64,000 bases of DNA from Flavobacteriaceae bacterium HL-DH10. GTDB lineage: Bacteria > Bacteroidota > Bacteroidia > Flavobacteriales > Flavobacteriaceae. Location of the stretch: NCBI GenBank assembly GCA_031826515.1, contig CP134536.1, positions 1,376,001-1,440,000 on the forward strand, in the 5' to 3' direction. The position numbers and the translations under genes were made by a program. Below are positions 18,631 through 28,225 of the stretch, in pieces. A model generated the notes under the pieces. The model worked only from the letters and a program-made list of their open reading frames with translations. It did not search any database and was not told where the DNA came from. Each line of letters starts with the position of its first letter. The first letter of the stretch is position 1.

Positions 18631-20433
18631 TTATTTTTTTATTAAGTAATTATCTAATACCAAAACGTCCATACCTGATTTCATAAAACAATTATATGCC
18701 TCCTCAGGAGTATTAACAATAGGTTCATCTTTAACATTAAAACTAGTATTAATAAAAATGCCTATTCCTGTAATTTGTTTGTAAGCTTGAATTAAACTCC
18801 AAAATAATGGATTTACATCTTTTTTCACCACTTGAACCCTTGCTGAAAAATCAACATGTGTAATAGCTGGTAAATCAGATTTTATAAACTTACGCTTCGC
18901 TTCTAAACTATATTGACAAAAATCATCTGGTATTTTTTTTCTCAATGACTCTCTAACCTTACTTGTAAACAACATATAATAAGAATGTTTTCCAAGTTCA
19001 AAATAGGTATCATAATCTTCTTCACAAACAACAGGTGCAAATGGTCTAAAACCTTCTCTAAATTTAATTTTCATGTTTAGGTTATATTGCATCTCAGGAT
19101 CTGTTGCATCGGCAATTATACTTCTATTGCCTAAAGCCCTAGGACCAAATTCAGATCGACCATTATACCACCCCACTACCTTTTTTTGTGCGATGCACTG
19201 TGCCGTGGCTTTGGTTAACGCTTCTTGATTTTCAAATTTCTGGTAATTACATTTATACTTTCGTAAAAGTCTCTCAACATCATGATTTGAATATTTAGGT
19301 CCTAAATAAACATTAAAAGGATTCTTTAATCCAGAAAAGTTTAATTTAGGGTTCTTTATATAGGCTGTAGCTAAAGCAGCTCCCAAAGCCCCTCCGGCAT
19401 CTCCAGCTGCTGGTTGTATATAAATATCATCAAAAATATTTTGTTCATATAATACCGAATTTGCAACACAATTAAGCGCTACGCCTCCAGTTATACACAA
19501 ATTATTTTCTTTTGTTTCTTGTTTTATATATTTAATTAATTTGACAAGAACTTCTTCTGTGACTTTTTGAGCCGCAAATGCTAAATCGGCATGAACTTGT
19601 TCTAATTTATCTTCGGGTTGCCTTTTTATTAATCCGAACAGGGTTTTCCATTTTTTTGGATTTACCATCCGTAAACCTACTGAGTATTCAAAATATTCTT
19701 GATGCAATTTTATGGAACCATCTGGTTTAATATCTATTAATTTTTCCTTTATGGTTTTTACAAATTTTAAAACTCTTTTTGAATTAGGATTACCATAAGG
19801 TGCTAACCCCATCATTTTATATTCGCCAGAATTAACTTTAAAACCTAAAAAATAGGTAAATGAAGAATAAAATAAACCTAATGAATTAGGAAATTGCAAT
19901 TCACCTAATACTTGAATACCTTTTTTACCACATGCAATCCCATAAGTAGTTGTTGCCCATTCACCCACTCCATCAACGGTTAAATAAGCACATCTATTAA
20001 AGGGAGACGTATAAAATGCACTTGCTGCATGAGATAGATGATGCTCAGGAAAATTTATAGTTATTTTGTGTGTTTTAGATTTACATAATTTTCTAATCCT
20101 TTTTTTAATGAACTGTTTAATAAAAAGTTTTTCCTTTAATAAAACAGGCATAGCTTTAGCAAATGATTTAAACCCTTTTGGAGCAAATGCATAATACGTT
20201 TCTAATAGCCTTTCAAATTTCAAAAAAGGTTTATCATAAAAAGAAATAAGATCAATATCTTCAATATTAAACCCAGATTCATATAAGCAATATTCAATAG
20301 CGTTTATAGGGAATGAAGCGTCATTTTTTATTCTTGAAAATCGCTCTTCTTGGGCAGCGTATAAAACCTTTCCGTTTTCAATAATAACGGCAGCAGAATC
20401 ATGATAGTAAGCAGAAATACCAAGAATTTTCAT
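18631..20433 (-). CDS. NodU/CmcH-family carbamoyltransferase
   Basis: This 600-aa enzyme transfers a carbamoyl group from carbamoyl phosphate via carbamoyl-adenylate to a hydroxyl acceptor. The N-terminal Kae1-like domain starts ILGISAYYHDSAAVI and has the metal-binding HHLSHAASAFY motif around 130-140. The C-terminal domain shows GRSEFGPRALGNRS and IFINTSFNVKDEPIV, both family signatures. The acceptor is unknown; with the downstream small membrane proteins and the SGNH protein, a lipid or surface glycan is more likely than a secondary metabolite. It is the first gene of a three-gene coupled unit. Confidence 0.88.
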   Translation of the reverse strand: MKILGISAYYHDSAAVIIENGKVLYAAQEERFSRIKNDASFPINAIEYCLYESGFNIEDIDLISFYDKPFLKFERLLETYYAFAPKGFKSFAKAMPVLLKEKLFIKQFIKKRIRKLCKSKTHKITINFPEHHLSHAASAFYTSPFNRCAYLTVDGVGEWATTTYGIACGKKGIQVLGELQFPNSLGLFYSSFTYFLGFKVNSGEYKMMGLAPYGNPNSKRVLKFVKTIKEKLIDIKPDGSIKLHQEYFEYSVGLRMVNPKKWKTLFGLIKRQPEDKLEQVHADLAFAAQKVTEEVLVKLIKYIKQETKENNLCITGGVALNCVANSVLYEQNIFDDIYIQPAAGDAGGALGAALATAYIKNPKLNFSGLKNPFNVYLGPKYSNHDVERLLRKYKCNYQKFENQEALTKATAQCIAQKKVVGWYNGRSEFGPRALGNRSIIADATDPEMQYNLNMKIKFREGFRPFAPVVCEEDYDTYFELGKHSYYMLFTSKVRESLRKKIPDDFCQYSLEAKRKFIKSDLPAITHVDFSARVQVVKKDVNPLFWSLIQAYKQITGIGIFINTSFNVKDEPIVNTPEEAYNCFMKSGMDVLVLDNYLIKK

Positions 20434-20604
20434 TTAGGTAAATTTAATGTATAATTTGTTTTATTGGAACTTTCTATATTATTATGTTTTAAATGATATG
20501 ACCAATTTTATAAAAAATAACAGTATTCTTTTAGACTAATTAATTATACACATTAAATCATGTTAATTCTGGGCAATTTTATTTTTTGTTTCAAACAAAT
20601 ATAC

Positions 20605-20616
20605 ACAACCGATTGT
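20605..20616. promoter_or_regulatory. LacI-type operator copy upstream of SusC (distal)
   Basis: acaaccgattgt is a near-palindrome with the central CG typical of LacI-family operators. It lies 23 bp, about two helical turns, upstream of the next copy. Confidence 0.55.
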
Positions 20617-20627
20617 ATTTTTTCAAC

Positions 20628-20639
20628 GCAATCGGTTGT
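20628..20639. promoter_or_regulatory. LacI-type operator overlapping the SusC -33 box
   Basis: gcaatcggttgt covers the TTG of the putative -33 box at 20636-20638, so repressor binding here would block RNA polymerase. Confidence 0.6.
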
Positions 20640-20665
20640 TTAATTTAAAAAAAATTATATATTTG
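20635..20665 (+). promoter_or_regulatory. Putative SusC/SusD promoter
   Basis: GTTG (20635-20638), a 19-base spacer and TATATTTG (20658-20665) match the Bacteroidota promoter layout. The transcript would have a leader of about 150 bases before the SusC ATG. The rest of the gap 20434-20819 holds only AT-rich DNA and the operator copies. Confidence 0.65.
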
Positions 20666-20716
20666 AATCAGTTTAATATATTTTAGAGATAATATGCCAC
20701 ACATTACGCAAAAAAG

Positions 20717-20728
20717 ACAATCGGTTAC
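20717..20728. promoter_or_regulatory. LacI-type operator copy in the SusC leader
   Basis: acaatcggttac has the same core, about 45 bases downstream of the predicted start of transcription. It could act as a roadblock site or loop with the upstream copies. Confidence 0.5.
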
Positions 20729-20819
20729 AAAACACCAAAGTTATAGCCGTTAGAAATCGTAACAGCATTTTTTTCTAAAATAAATACTAAAAAACAATTA
20801 ATTTTCTAAACTAAATTTT

Positions 20820-23800
20820 ATGACAAATTTTTTACTTTTGAAAAACAAAAGCATCAACAAATTAGGTTTCCTAATTTTGATGTTTCTGTTTAGCGCAGGT
20901 ATGACTGCACAAGTATCAGTTTCTGGAACAGTTTCAGATGCTAATGGACCAGTACCAGGTGTGAATGTAATTTTAAAAGGCACTAGCACTGGTGCAACTA
21001 CAGATTTTGATGGGAATTACACCATTAAAAATGCATCACCAAATGGCACTTTGGTATATAGCTTCATAGGCTATAAGACAAAAGAAGTTTTAATCAACAA
21101 CCAACAATCCATCAATGTAACACTTGAAACCGATACCGCTGCATTAGATGAGATTATTGTTATTGGGTATGGTACACAAAGAAAGGAATCTGTTACAGGT
21201 TCTGTGGTTTCCATTAAGGGAGAAGATTTAGGCGAAGTTCAAGCTGCCAACTTTCAACAAGCCCTTCAAGGACGAGCAGCTGGTGTTCAAATATCTACAA
21301 CCAGCACTAAACCTGGAGCTGCTCCACAAATTCGTATTCGTGGTGTACGTTCTCTTTCAGCAAACAATGATCCTTTAATAGTACTTAATGGCATCCCTTT
21401 TTCTGGAGGTCTAAGTGATATTAATATGAATGATATTGCAAGTCTAGACGTATTAAAAGATGCATCAGCTACTGCCATTTATGGTTCTAGGGGTGCTAAT
21501 GGTGTTATTCTTATAACAACAAAATCTGGTAAAAAAGGTCAAAAAGCAAGGTTTACTTACAACACGTATTACGCTACTAAAGAAGTTTTTGCTAAGTATC
21601 CTATGATGAATGGAGCTCAACTTACACAGTTACGTGCTGATGTTGCCTCTAATAATGGAGGAACTCCTATTTATGATATAGGAGGTGATGAAGATTTAGC
21701 AAATGATACGGATTGGCAAGATTTGCTTTATGGTAGTGGGCTTCAAACAAGCCACGATATAAGTGTTCAAGGTGGATCTGAAAGAGGATCATATAATATT
21801 GGTGTAGGATATTTTAAAGAAACTTCTGTTGTACCAGGTGATGCTTTCCAAAGGTATTCGCTAAGAGCACAAGTTGACCAAGAAATTGGAGCTTTCCGTT
21901 TTGGACTAAACTCGGTAATGAATTTCAGTAAGACTAGTGGAATAATTGGTATTGATGGCGCATTATCTGCATCACCATTATTAAGTCCGTTTAATGCTGA
22001 TGGAACTATTAATACCCCTGTTCGTCTTCAAACTCAAGCTGATGATAACTGGATTCCTACCAGATATGAAGTAAACCAAGTTGGAGAAGGCAGAAGAAAT
22101 GACCAGTTAGATTTTGGTGCATACAATAATATATATGGAGAAGTTAACATACCTGGAATTGAAGGATTAAAATACCGCATTAATGTTGGATTAAACATAC
22201 GCACAAGTAGAGATGGTAATTTTACTGGTCGTGGTATTTTTAATTATAACCTAAGCAATAATTCATCTGCAAGCTATAATAGTTCAATTAATAAAGATTA
22301 CGTAATTGAAAACCAATTACTTTTTGATAGAACTTTTGCTGAAAAACATCAAGTAAATTTTATAGGATTATTTTCGTCTCAAAAAACTGAATATGATGAT
22401 GTTGGCCTTGGGGTACAAAATATACCAAACGAACAATTCTTATTTTATAACTTAGATTCAGCTCTTGCTGAAGATATTACTAGCTATGGTACAAACTATT
22501 CATCTACTGGATTATTATCTTATATGGGTAGAGTTATGTATCAATATGATAACCGTTATTTATTTACTGCCACAATGCGTTCGGATGGGTCTTCTAGACT
22601 AGCTCCAGGTAATAAATGGGTTACTTATCCTGCAATGTCTATAGGGTGGAACATAGGTAATGAGTCTTTTATGGAAGATGTAGAATTTGTAAACAGTTTA
22701 AAAATACGTGCAGGTTATGGAGAAACATCAAATCAGGCTGTGTCTCCTTATTCTACTCAGGGACGATTAACTGAAAGAGACTATAATTTCGGGAGTACTT
22801 TTTCTACAGGATATTTTGTATCTCAATTACCTAATCCAAATTTAGGATGGGAGTTTTCAGAAACATATAACTATGGTTTAGATTTTGCATTGTTCAATAA
22901 TCGCCTATCTGGTACTGCGGAATACTATGTAACAAAAACCAACGATATTCTTTATGGTCTTGGACTTCCAGCAACATCTGGTGTTAATAATGTTACAAGT
23001 AATATTGGTAAAACTGAAAACAAAGGTTTTGAGCTATCTCTTAATGGAACTATTATAGATAATCCTGATGGCTTAACTTGGGATGCTGGAATTAATCTTT
23101 ATTCTAATAAAAATAAAATCGTTGCCTTAGCTACCGGAGAAGAAGAAAATACTGGACAACTATGGTTTGTTGGTTCTCCTATTAATGTTATATATGATTA
23201 TAAAAAAGTTGGTCTTTGGAATGAAACTGATGCAGATTATCAATATTTACAAGATTTCGAATCAGGTGGTAATGTTGGTATGGTTAAGGTACAATATACA
23301 GGAGATTTTAATCCAGATGGTTCTCCTACCAGAGCTGTAAATTCTGAAGACAGAATTGTACAAGATCCAACACCAGATTTTCAAGGTGGTTTTAACACCC
23401 GTTTAGCTTATAAAAACTTCGATTTAAGTATGGTTGGTACGTTCCAAAAAGGAGGTATTGTAGTAAGTACATTGTATAGTGGTAACGGATACCTTAATTT
23501 ACTTACAGGTAGAAGAAATAATGTAGATGTAGATTACTGGACACCAACTAATACTGATGCAAAGTATCCTGCTCCAGGTGGAATTCAAAGTGGTGATAAT
23601 CAAAAATATGCTAGTACTCTAGGCTATTTTGATGGTTCTTTCCTTAAAGTTCGTACTATAACTTTAGGTTATAACTTTGACCAAGGTTTAATAAAAGACT
23701 TAGGCATCCAAAAACTTCGTGTTTATGCCACTGCACAAAACCCATTTGTGCTATTTTCAGATTTCCATAAAGAATCTGGTATGGATCATGAGACAAACTC

Positions 23801-23933
23801 TGGAGTTGACTCGAACGGAAATCGCCAAAACGTAGCTGTAAACACGAGTAATATATCAGTTGGAATTCCAACAATTGGAACAAATGTACCTACAACACGC
23901 AATTACATGATAGGGTTAAACTTAACATTCTAA
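20820..23933 (+). CDS. SusC-type TonB-dependent receptor (xylan oligosaccharide uptake)
   Basis: The 1037-aa outer-membrane transporter has a signal peptide (to about residue 30, GMTAQ) and a carboxypeptidase-like domain (about 32-108). A TonB box-like segment EIIVIGYGTQR follows, then a plug (about 125-235, with PLIVLNGIPFSGG and YGSRGANGVILITTK) and a long barrel ending MIGLNLTF. The plug sequence and length are diagnostic of SusC. It is followed 10 bases later by SusD. Substrate is inferred from the neighbouring xylanases and glucuronidases. Expression is probably controlled by the LacI-type operators just upstream. Confidence 0.95.
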   Translation: MTNFLLLKNKSINKLGFLILMFLFSAGMTAQVSVSGTVSDANGPVPGVNVILKGTSTGATTDFDGNYTIKNASPNGTLVYSFIGYKTKEVLINNQQSINVTLETDTAALDEIIVIGYGTQRKESVTGSVVSIKGEDLGEVQAANFQQALQGRAAGVQISTTSTKPGAAPQIRIRGVRSLSANNDPLIVLNGIPFSGGLSDINMNDIASLDVLKDASATAIYGSRGANGVILITTKSGKKGQKARFTYNTYYATKEVFAKYPMMNGAQLTQLRADVASNNGGTPIYDIGGDEDLANDTDWQDLLYGSGLQTSHDISVQGGSERGSYNIGVGYFKETSVVPGDAFQRYSLRAQVDQEIGAFRFGLNSVMNFSKTSGIIGIDGALSASPLLSPFNADGTINTPVRLQTQADDNWIPTRYEVNQVGEGRRNDQLDFGAYNNIYGEVNIPGIEGLKYRINVGLNIRTSRDGNFTGRGIFNYNLSNNSSASYNSSINKDYVIENQLLFDRTFAEKHQVNFIGLFSSQKTEYDDVGLGVQNIPNEQFLFYNLDSALAEDITSYGTNYSSTGLLSYMGRVMYQYDNRYLFTATMRSDGSSRLAPGNKWVTYPAMSIGWNIGNESFMEDVEFVNSLKIRAGYGETSNQAVSPYSTQGRLTERDYNFGSTFSTGYFVSQLPNPNLGWEFSETYNYGLDFALFNNRLSGTAEYYVTKTNDILYGLGLPATSGVNNVTSNIGKTENKGFELSLNGTIIDNPDGLTWDAGINLYSNKNKIVALATGEEENTGQLWFVGSPINVIYDYKKVGLWNETDADYQYLQDFESGGNVGMVKVQYTGDFNPDGSPTRAVNSEDRIVQDPTPDFQGGFNTRLAYKNFDLSMVGTFQKGGIVVSTLYSGNGYLNLLTGRRNNVDVDYWTPTNTDAKYPAPGGIQSGDNQKYASTLGYFDGSFLKVRTITLGYNFDQGLIKDLGIQKLRVYATAQNPFVLFSDFHKESGMDHETNSGVDSNGNRQNVAVNTSNISVGIPTIGTNVPTTRNYMIGLNLTF

Positions 23934-23943
23934 AAATATTATT

Positions 23944-25872
23944 ATGATAAAAAGATTAAAATTTAAAATAATAACTACTGTAATACTTACAGTAGCCTTG
24001 TTTATGGGGTCTTGTACACAAGATATTCTACAAGAAACACCAAGGAGTGCTTTTACTCCAGATTTTTTCCAAACCGAACTAGGGGTTCAAGGAGGTATTA
24101 CAGCTTTGTACGAAAATTTAAGATACATGTACGGACAGGCATATCATTATAATTCTTTGGAAACTGGAACAGATGAATATACATATGCTCAAAGTGCCGA
24201 TAATAATTTTAAGAATGCCGATTTATCTGGTGTTGGTAATATTATTTCAGACACTTATACAACAAGTGTTATTTGGAATACTGTATACCCTGCTATAAAT
24301 ACCGCCAGTGGAATTATTGAAAATGCCGCTGCTGTTGGTATAGATCCCTCTGTAATTGCTGAAGCAAGGTTTTTCCGTGCTTTTGATTACTTCTTATTAG
24401 TACAGACTTATGGTGGTGTTCCATTAGATATGGGAGCAGGTGAGTTAAAGTTTAACACGTCGGCAGTTAGAACTTCGGTACGTAATACAGTGCCTGAAGT
24501 ATATACTAAAGCCATATTTACAGATTTAATTACTGCTGTTAACGATTTACCTGACAACCCAAGATTAACGGGTACGGTAACTAAAAATGTGGCTAGATTA
24601 CATTTAGCCAAAGCCTATTTAACTTATGCTTGGTGGCTTGAAAACCCAAATAATATTCCTACATATCCTGAAGCTGCAAGAACAGACCCTGATGGACATG
24701 ATGCTTCTTACTATTTTCAGCAAGCCTATAATATAGCTGTTGAAGGAATTGACAATCCAGGACCTTATGAATTACAAGAATATTTTTATGATGTACATGT
24801 AGGTTCTAATGACCGCAATAAAGAAATGATGTTATATGCCGATCGTACTGAAGAAAGTGAAATATATAATGGTGCAAGTCTAGGATGGAGTGGTACTGAT
24901 AATAGCGCTAATACAGCTGTTTGGATGGTAACATCTAACTATACCACGATTAATGTTGATGGTGTAGCTGCAGTACAACGTGAAGCTGCACAAAGTTTAG
25001 GTCGTCCATGGACACGTATGGCACCAACAATTAATGTGTTTGAAGAAACATTTGCTGAAAAAGATTTAGATTCTCGCTACGATGGTACCTTTGTATCTAG
25101 TTATAGAGGAAACTGGGATGTTGCCGGTAATACAACACCAACGCTAACTGCTGCTAATGGTTTAGAAATAGCACCTGGAGACGCTGTTATGACATTCTTG
25201 GATGACTACAACCCTGCTGTAGATTATAGCGTAAATGGTGGTAATCTTGGTGGAGGACAAATTCCTGGAAGATCTGATTATGTAATAAATTTAAATGAAA
25301 TAAACAGAAGATTTTACCCAGGCTTATGGAAATTAGGTACGTATCGCACCGATAATGAAGGCGGTTTAGGATCGCCTAATGGAGCACTTACACGACCTTT
25401 CCCAATAGCTAAATTTTCAGAATTCTATCTTGTTGCAGCAGAAGCTGCTGTTAAAGGTGCAACTGTTCAAGGTGGAAAAAGCGCTAGAGATTTAGTTAAT
25501 GTGCTTCGTTCACGTGCTGGTAAATGGCGTTTTGATAATGGTGAACAACAAGAACGTATAGAAGATAACAGTGCTGCAATGGTAACCGTAACACCTGCTA
25601 TTATAGATATTGACTATATTTTAGCAGAGCGTTCTAGAGAATATTTTGGTGAAGGTTATAGATGGTTTGATTTGGTTCGTACGCAAAAATGGGCTGAAAT
25701 AGCTGCTACCTATAAAATAGGAAGTAATGATGCTACTGACCATAGTCCAGCAGAATTTACAAGAACTATTGAGGATTATCATTATTTAAGACCAATACCT
25801 CAAGACCAATTGGATGATTTAGATATGACAGATGCTGAAAAAGATGCATATCAAAATCCTGGGTATAAATAA
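23944..25872 (+). CDS. SusD/RagB-type glycan-binding lipoprotein
   Basis: This 642-aa surface lipoprotein has its acylated cysteine at residue 24 (MGSC). The SusD fold signatures are present: AEARFFRAFDYFLLVQTYGGVPL (about 140-162), TPR-like helices, the late segment FPIAKFSEFYLVAAEAA, and ILAERSREYFGEGYRWFDLVR near the C-terminus. It caps the SusC barrel and captures oligosaccharides. The gene is co-transcribed with SusC and is followed by a terminator at 25909-25943. Confidence 0.95.
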   Translation: MIKRLKFKIITTVILTVALFMGSCTQDILQETPRSAFTPDFFQTELGVQGGITALYENLRYMYGQAYHYNSLETGTDEYTYAQSADNNFKNADLSGVGNIISDTYTTSVIWNTVYPAINTASGIIENAAAVGIDPSVIAEARFFRAFDYFLLVQTYGGVPLDMGAGELKFNTSAVRTSVRNTVPEVYTKAIFTDLITAVNDLPDNPRLTGTVTKNVARLHLAKAYLTYAWWLENPNNIPTYPEAARTDPDGHDASYYFQQAYNIAVEGIDNPGPYELQEYFYDVHVGSNDRNKEMMLYADRTEESEIYNGASLGWSGTDNSANTAVWMVTSNYTTINVDGVAAVQREAAQSLGRPWTRMAPTINVFEETFAEKDLDSRYDGTFVSSYRGNWDVAGNTTPTLTAANGLEIAPGDAVMTFLDDYNPAVDYSVNGGNLGGGQIPGRSDYVINLNEINRRFYPGLWKLGTYRTDNEGGLGSPNGALTRPFPIAKFSEFYLVAAEAAVKGATVQGGKSARDLVNVLRSRAGKWRFDNGEQQERIEDNSAAMVTVTPAIIDIDYILAERSREYFGEGYRWFDLVRTQKWAEIAATYKIGSNDATDHSPAEFTRTIEDYHYLRPIPQDQLDDLDMTDAEKDAYQNPGYK

Positions 25873-25908
25873 TAGTATTAGTTTAAGTTAGTTTAAATTA
25901 ATTTTTGT

Positions 25909-25943
25909 GAAAAAACCGTCTGATTTTATGGCGGTTTTTTTTA
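25909..25943 (+). terminator. Terminator of the SusC-SusD unit
   Basis: An aaaaaaccgtc / ggcggtttttt stem with one wobble and a T-run lies 37 bases after the SusD stop. Confidence 0.85.
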
Positions 25944-26003
25944 TTAAAAGACAATTTAATTATATAATTTTAAGGAAAACAGACCTTTTCAACTTATTAA
26001 TAG

Positions 26004-28085
26004 ATGAAAAAAAATATTTTTAAAATAATACCTCTCAAGTTAATTATAATTTTAGTTCTTTTTAGTTGTCAATCTAATAAAGAATCTAATCTTACTTTAG
26101 CAGATGGAACGGATGGCAATTGGCTTTTGCATGGGCTTAATTATTCTGAAACTCGATTTAGTCCTTTAACAGATATTAAAGAATCTAATATTAATCAATT
26201 AGGTTTAGACTGGAGTTTAGACCTTGGTTTAAAAAGAGGCATTGAAGCAACACCTATTGTAAGAGATGGCGTTATGTATTTAACGGGACCTTGGAGTATT
26301 GTTTTTGCAGTAGACTTGAGAACTCATTCCTTACTTTGGAAATATGATCCTGAAGTACCCAAAAGTTTTGGTGAAAAAGGATGCTGTGATGTTGTAAACA
26401 GAGGTGTTGCCCTATATGAAAACAAAGTTTATGTAGGTACATTTGATGGCAGGCTAATTTCATTAGACAGTAAAACCGGCAAAAAGATTTGGGAAGTTTT
26501 AACCATCGATCAATCTAAACCTTATACCATAACTGGTGCACCAAGGGTTGTCAATAACAAAGTAATTATTGGTAATGGAGGCGCAGAATTAGGTGTTAGA
26601 GGTTATTTTACGGCCTATGATGCAGACAGTGGAAAACAGGTTTGGAGGTTTTATACAGTCCCTGGAGATCCATCCAATCCTTTTGAAAATGAAGCTATGG
26701 AGAAAGCCGCTAAAACATGGACAGGAACATGGTGGAAATATGGCGGCGGCGGTACTGTTTGGGATGCCATGGCTTTCGATCCAGATTTAAATCTGCTTTA
26801 TGTTGGTACAGGAAATGGCTCACCATGGGATAGAAATAAAAGAAGTCCTGAAGGAGGCGATAATTTATATCTTTCGTCTATACTTGCTATTAACCCTGAT
26901 ACAGGAAAATTAATTTGGCACTATCAAACAACGCCTGGAGACTCTTGGGACTTTACTGCTACACAGCATATGGTTCTTACCGATTTAAATATTGAAGGAA
27001 AAAAGCGTAAAGTATTAATACAAGCTCCAAAAAATGGATTCTTTTATGTTTTAGACCGAACAAATGGTGAATTAATTTCAGCAGAAAAATTCACTTATGT
27101 AAATTGGGCAGATAGTGTTAATTTGAAAACAGGCAGACCAGTTGAAAATAAATGGGCTAGGTATGACAAAGCTAATATAGATCTTGCTCCAAATTTTAAT
27201 GGAGCCCATAACTGGCAGCCTATGGCGTTTAACTCAAATCTTAATTTAGTTTATATTCCTGCAAGAGAAACCTTTTCAAACTATGGACAAGATACAACAT
27301 GGGTATATAATAAGTCGGGATTTGGAACAGGAGTTGGCTGGAATCTAGCTATTGGTAGCGTTGATTCAAGACCTACTATAAAAGATGCAAAAGCCACCAA
27401 TATTGGCAAACTTATAGCGTGGGATCCTATAAATCAAAAGGAAGTTTGGAGTGTTGAACAAGACAATATTTGGAATGGAGGCTTATTGACAACAGCTTCA
27501 AATTTAGTATTTCAAGGTACAGCCGATGGTCGAATAACAGCTTATAATGGTTTGAATGGTCAATTAATTTGGGAAGCCAATTTACAAAATGGCATATTGG
27601 CGCCTCCAATAACTTATTTAGTAGATGGTATTCAATATATTACCGTTATAACTGGATGGGGTGGCGGATACGGCATGAAGAATAAACATACGAATTATAT
27701 TCTTCCCGGTACAATTTATACATTTAAAATTGGAGGAAAATCAGAATTACCAAGTGAAATGCCTTTATATGCTCGTGATCTTATTAATCCTAAATGGGAA
27801 CTGGATTATAATAAATCTGGTAAAGGAGAGACCCTTTATTATAAATACTGCGCCACTTGTCATGTAGTTGCAGAGAATGGTGGTGGTGTGGCTCCCGATT
27901 TAGGATATAGCTTTATGGTAGGAACTGAGGCTTTTGAGAAAGTAGTTTTAGAAGGACTTTTACTTCCAAATGGAATGCCAAAATTTGATAACCGACTTAC
28001 TAAAGAAGAGGTTAATAACATACAGCATTTTATAATTAATATGGCAAGATCAAAAAGCGATAAAAATAAAAGTACAGAGGAATAA
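26004..28085 (+). CDS. PQQ-dependent dehydrogenase with fused cytochrome c (lipoprotein)
   Basis: This 693-aa quinohemoprotein oxidises an alcohol or sugar in the periplasm and passes electrons to its own haem. It has a lipobox (LVLFSC), then an eight-bladed PQQ propeller (about 35-585) with the vicinal cysteine pair GCCD that lies against PQQ. The catalytic-Asp region reads GDSWDFTATQH. The residue two after the Asp is Thr, not the Asp of lanthanide enzymes, so calcium use is expected. A cytochrome c domain has C616-A-T-C-H620 and a Met ligand in LPNGMPKFDN. The substrate is unknown; its place in a xylan locus suggests xylose or an aldose. Alcohol dehydrogenase is the alternative. Confidence 0.85.
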   Translation: MKKNIFKIIPLKLIIILVLFSCQSNKESNLTLADGTDGNWLLHGLNYSETRFSPLTDIKESNINQLGLDWSLDLGLKRGIEATPIVRDGVMYLTGPWSIVFAVDLRTHSLLWKYDPEVPKSFGEKGCCDVVNRGVALYENKVYVGTFDGRLISLDSKTGKKIWEVLTIDQSKPYTITGAPRVVNNKVIIGNGGAELGVRGYFTAYDADSGKQVWRFYTVPGDPSNPFENEAMEKAAKTWTGTWWKYGGGGTVWDAMAFDPDLNLLYVGTGNGSPWDRNKRSPEGGDNLYLSSILAINPDTGKLIWHYQTTPGDSWDFTATQHMVLTDLNIEGKKRKVLIQAPKNGFFYVLDRTNGELISAEKFTYVNWADSVNLKTGRPVENKWARYDKANIDLAPNFNGAHNWQPMAFNSNLNLVYIPARETFSNYGQDTTWVYNKSGFGTGVGWNLAIGSVDSRPTIKDAKATNIGKLIAWDPINQKEVWSVEQDNIWNGGLLTTASNLVFQGTADGRITAYNGLNGQLIWEANLQNGILAPPITYLVDGIQYITVITGWGGGYGMKNKHTNYILPGTIYTFKIGGKSELPSEMPLYARDLINPKWELDYNKSGKGETLYYKYCATCHVVAENGGGVAPDLGYSFMVGTEAFEKVVLEGLLLPNGMPKFDNRLTKEEVNNIQHFIINMARSKSDKNKSTEE

Positions 28086-28166
28086 GAAGAAATTAAATTT
28101 TAGTCCGATGTATTTTACTTTGAAGGATTGTATGACTTAATAAAAATTAGGAGTTATAAAATGTTT

Positions 28167-28208
28167 AAAAATGAGGTCGCTTTATATTAATAAAATGACC
28201 TCATTTTT
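28167..28208. terminator. Bidirectional terminator between convergent units
   Basis: A perfect 12-bp stem (aaaaatgaggtc / gacctcattttt) with an 18-base loop ends both the PQQ dehydrogenase gene and the leftward xylan operon. Confidence 0.9.
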
Positions 28209-28225
28209 AATTATAACTATTATTT

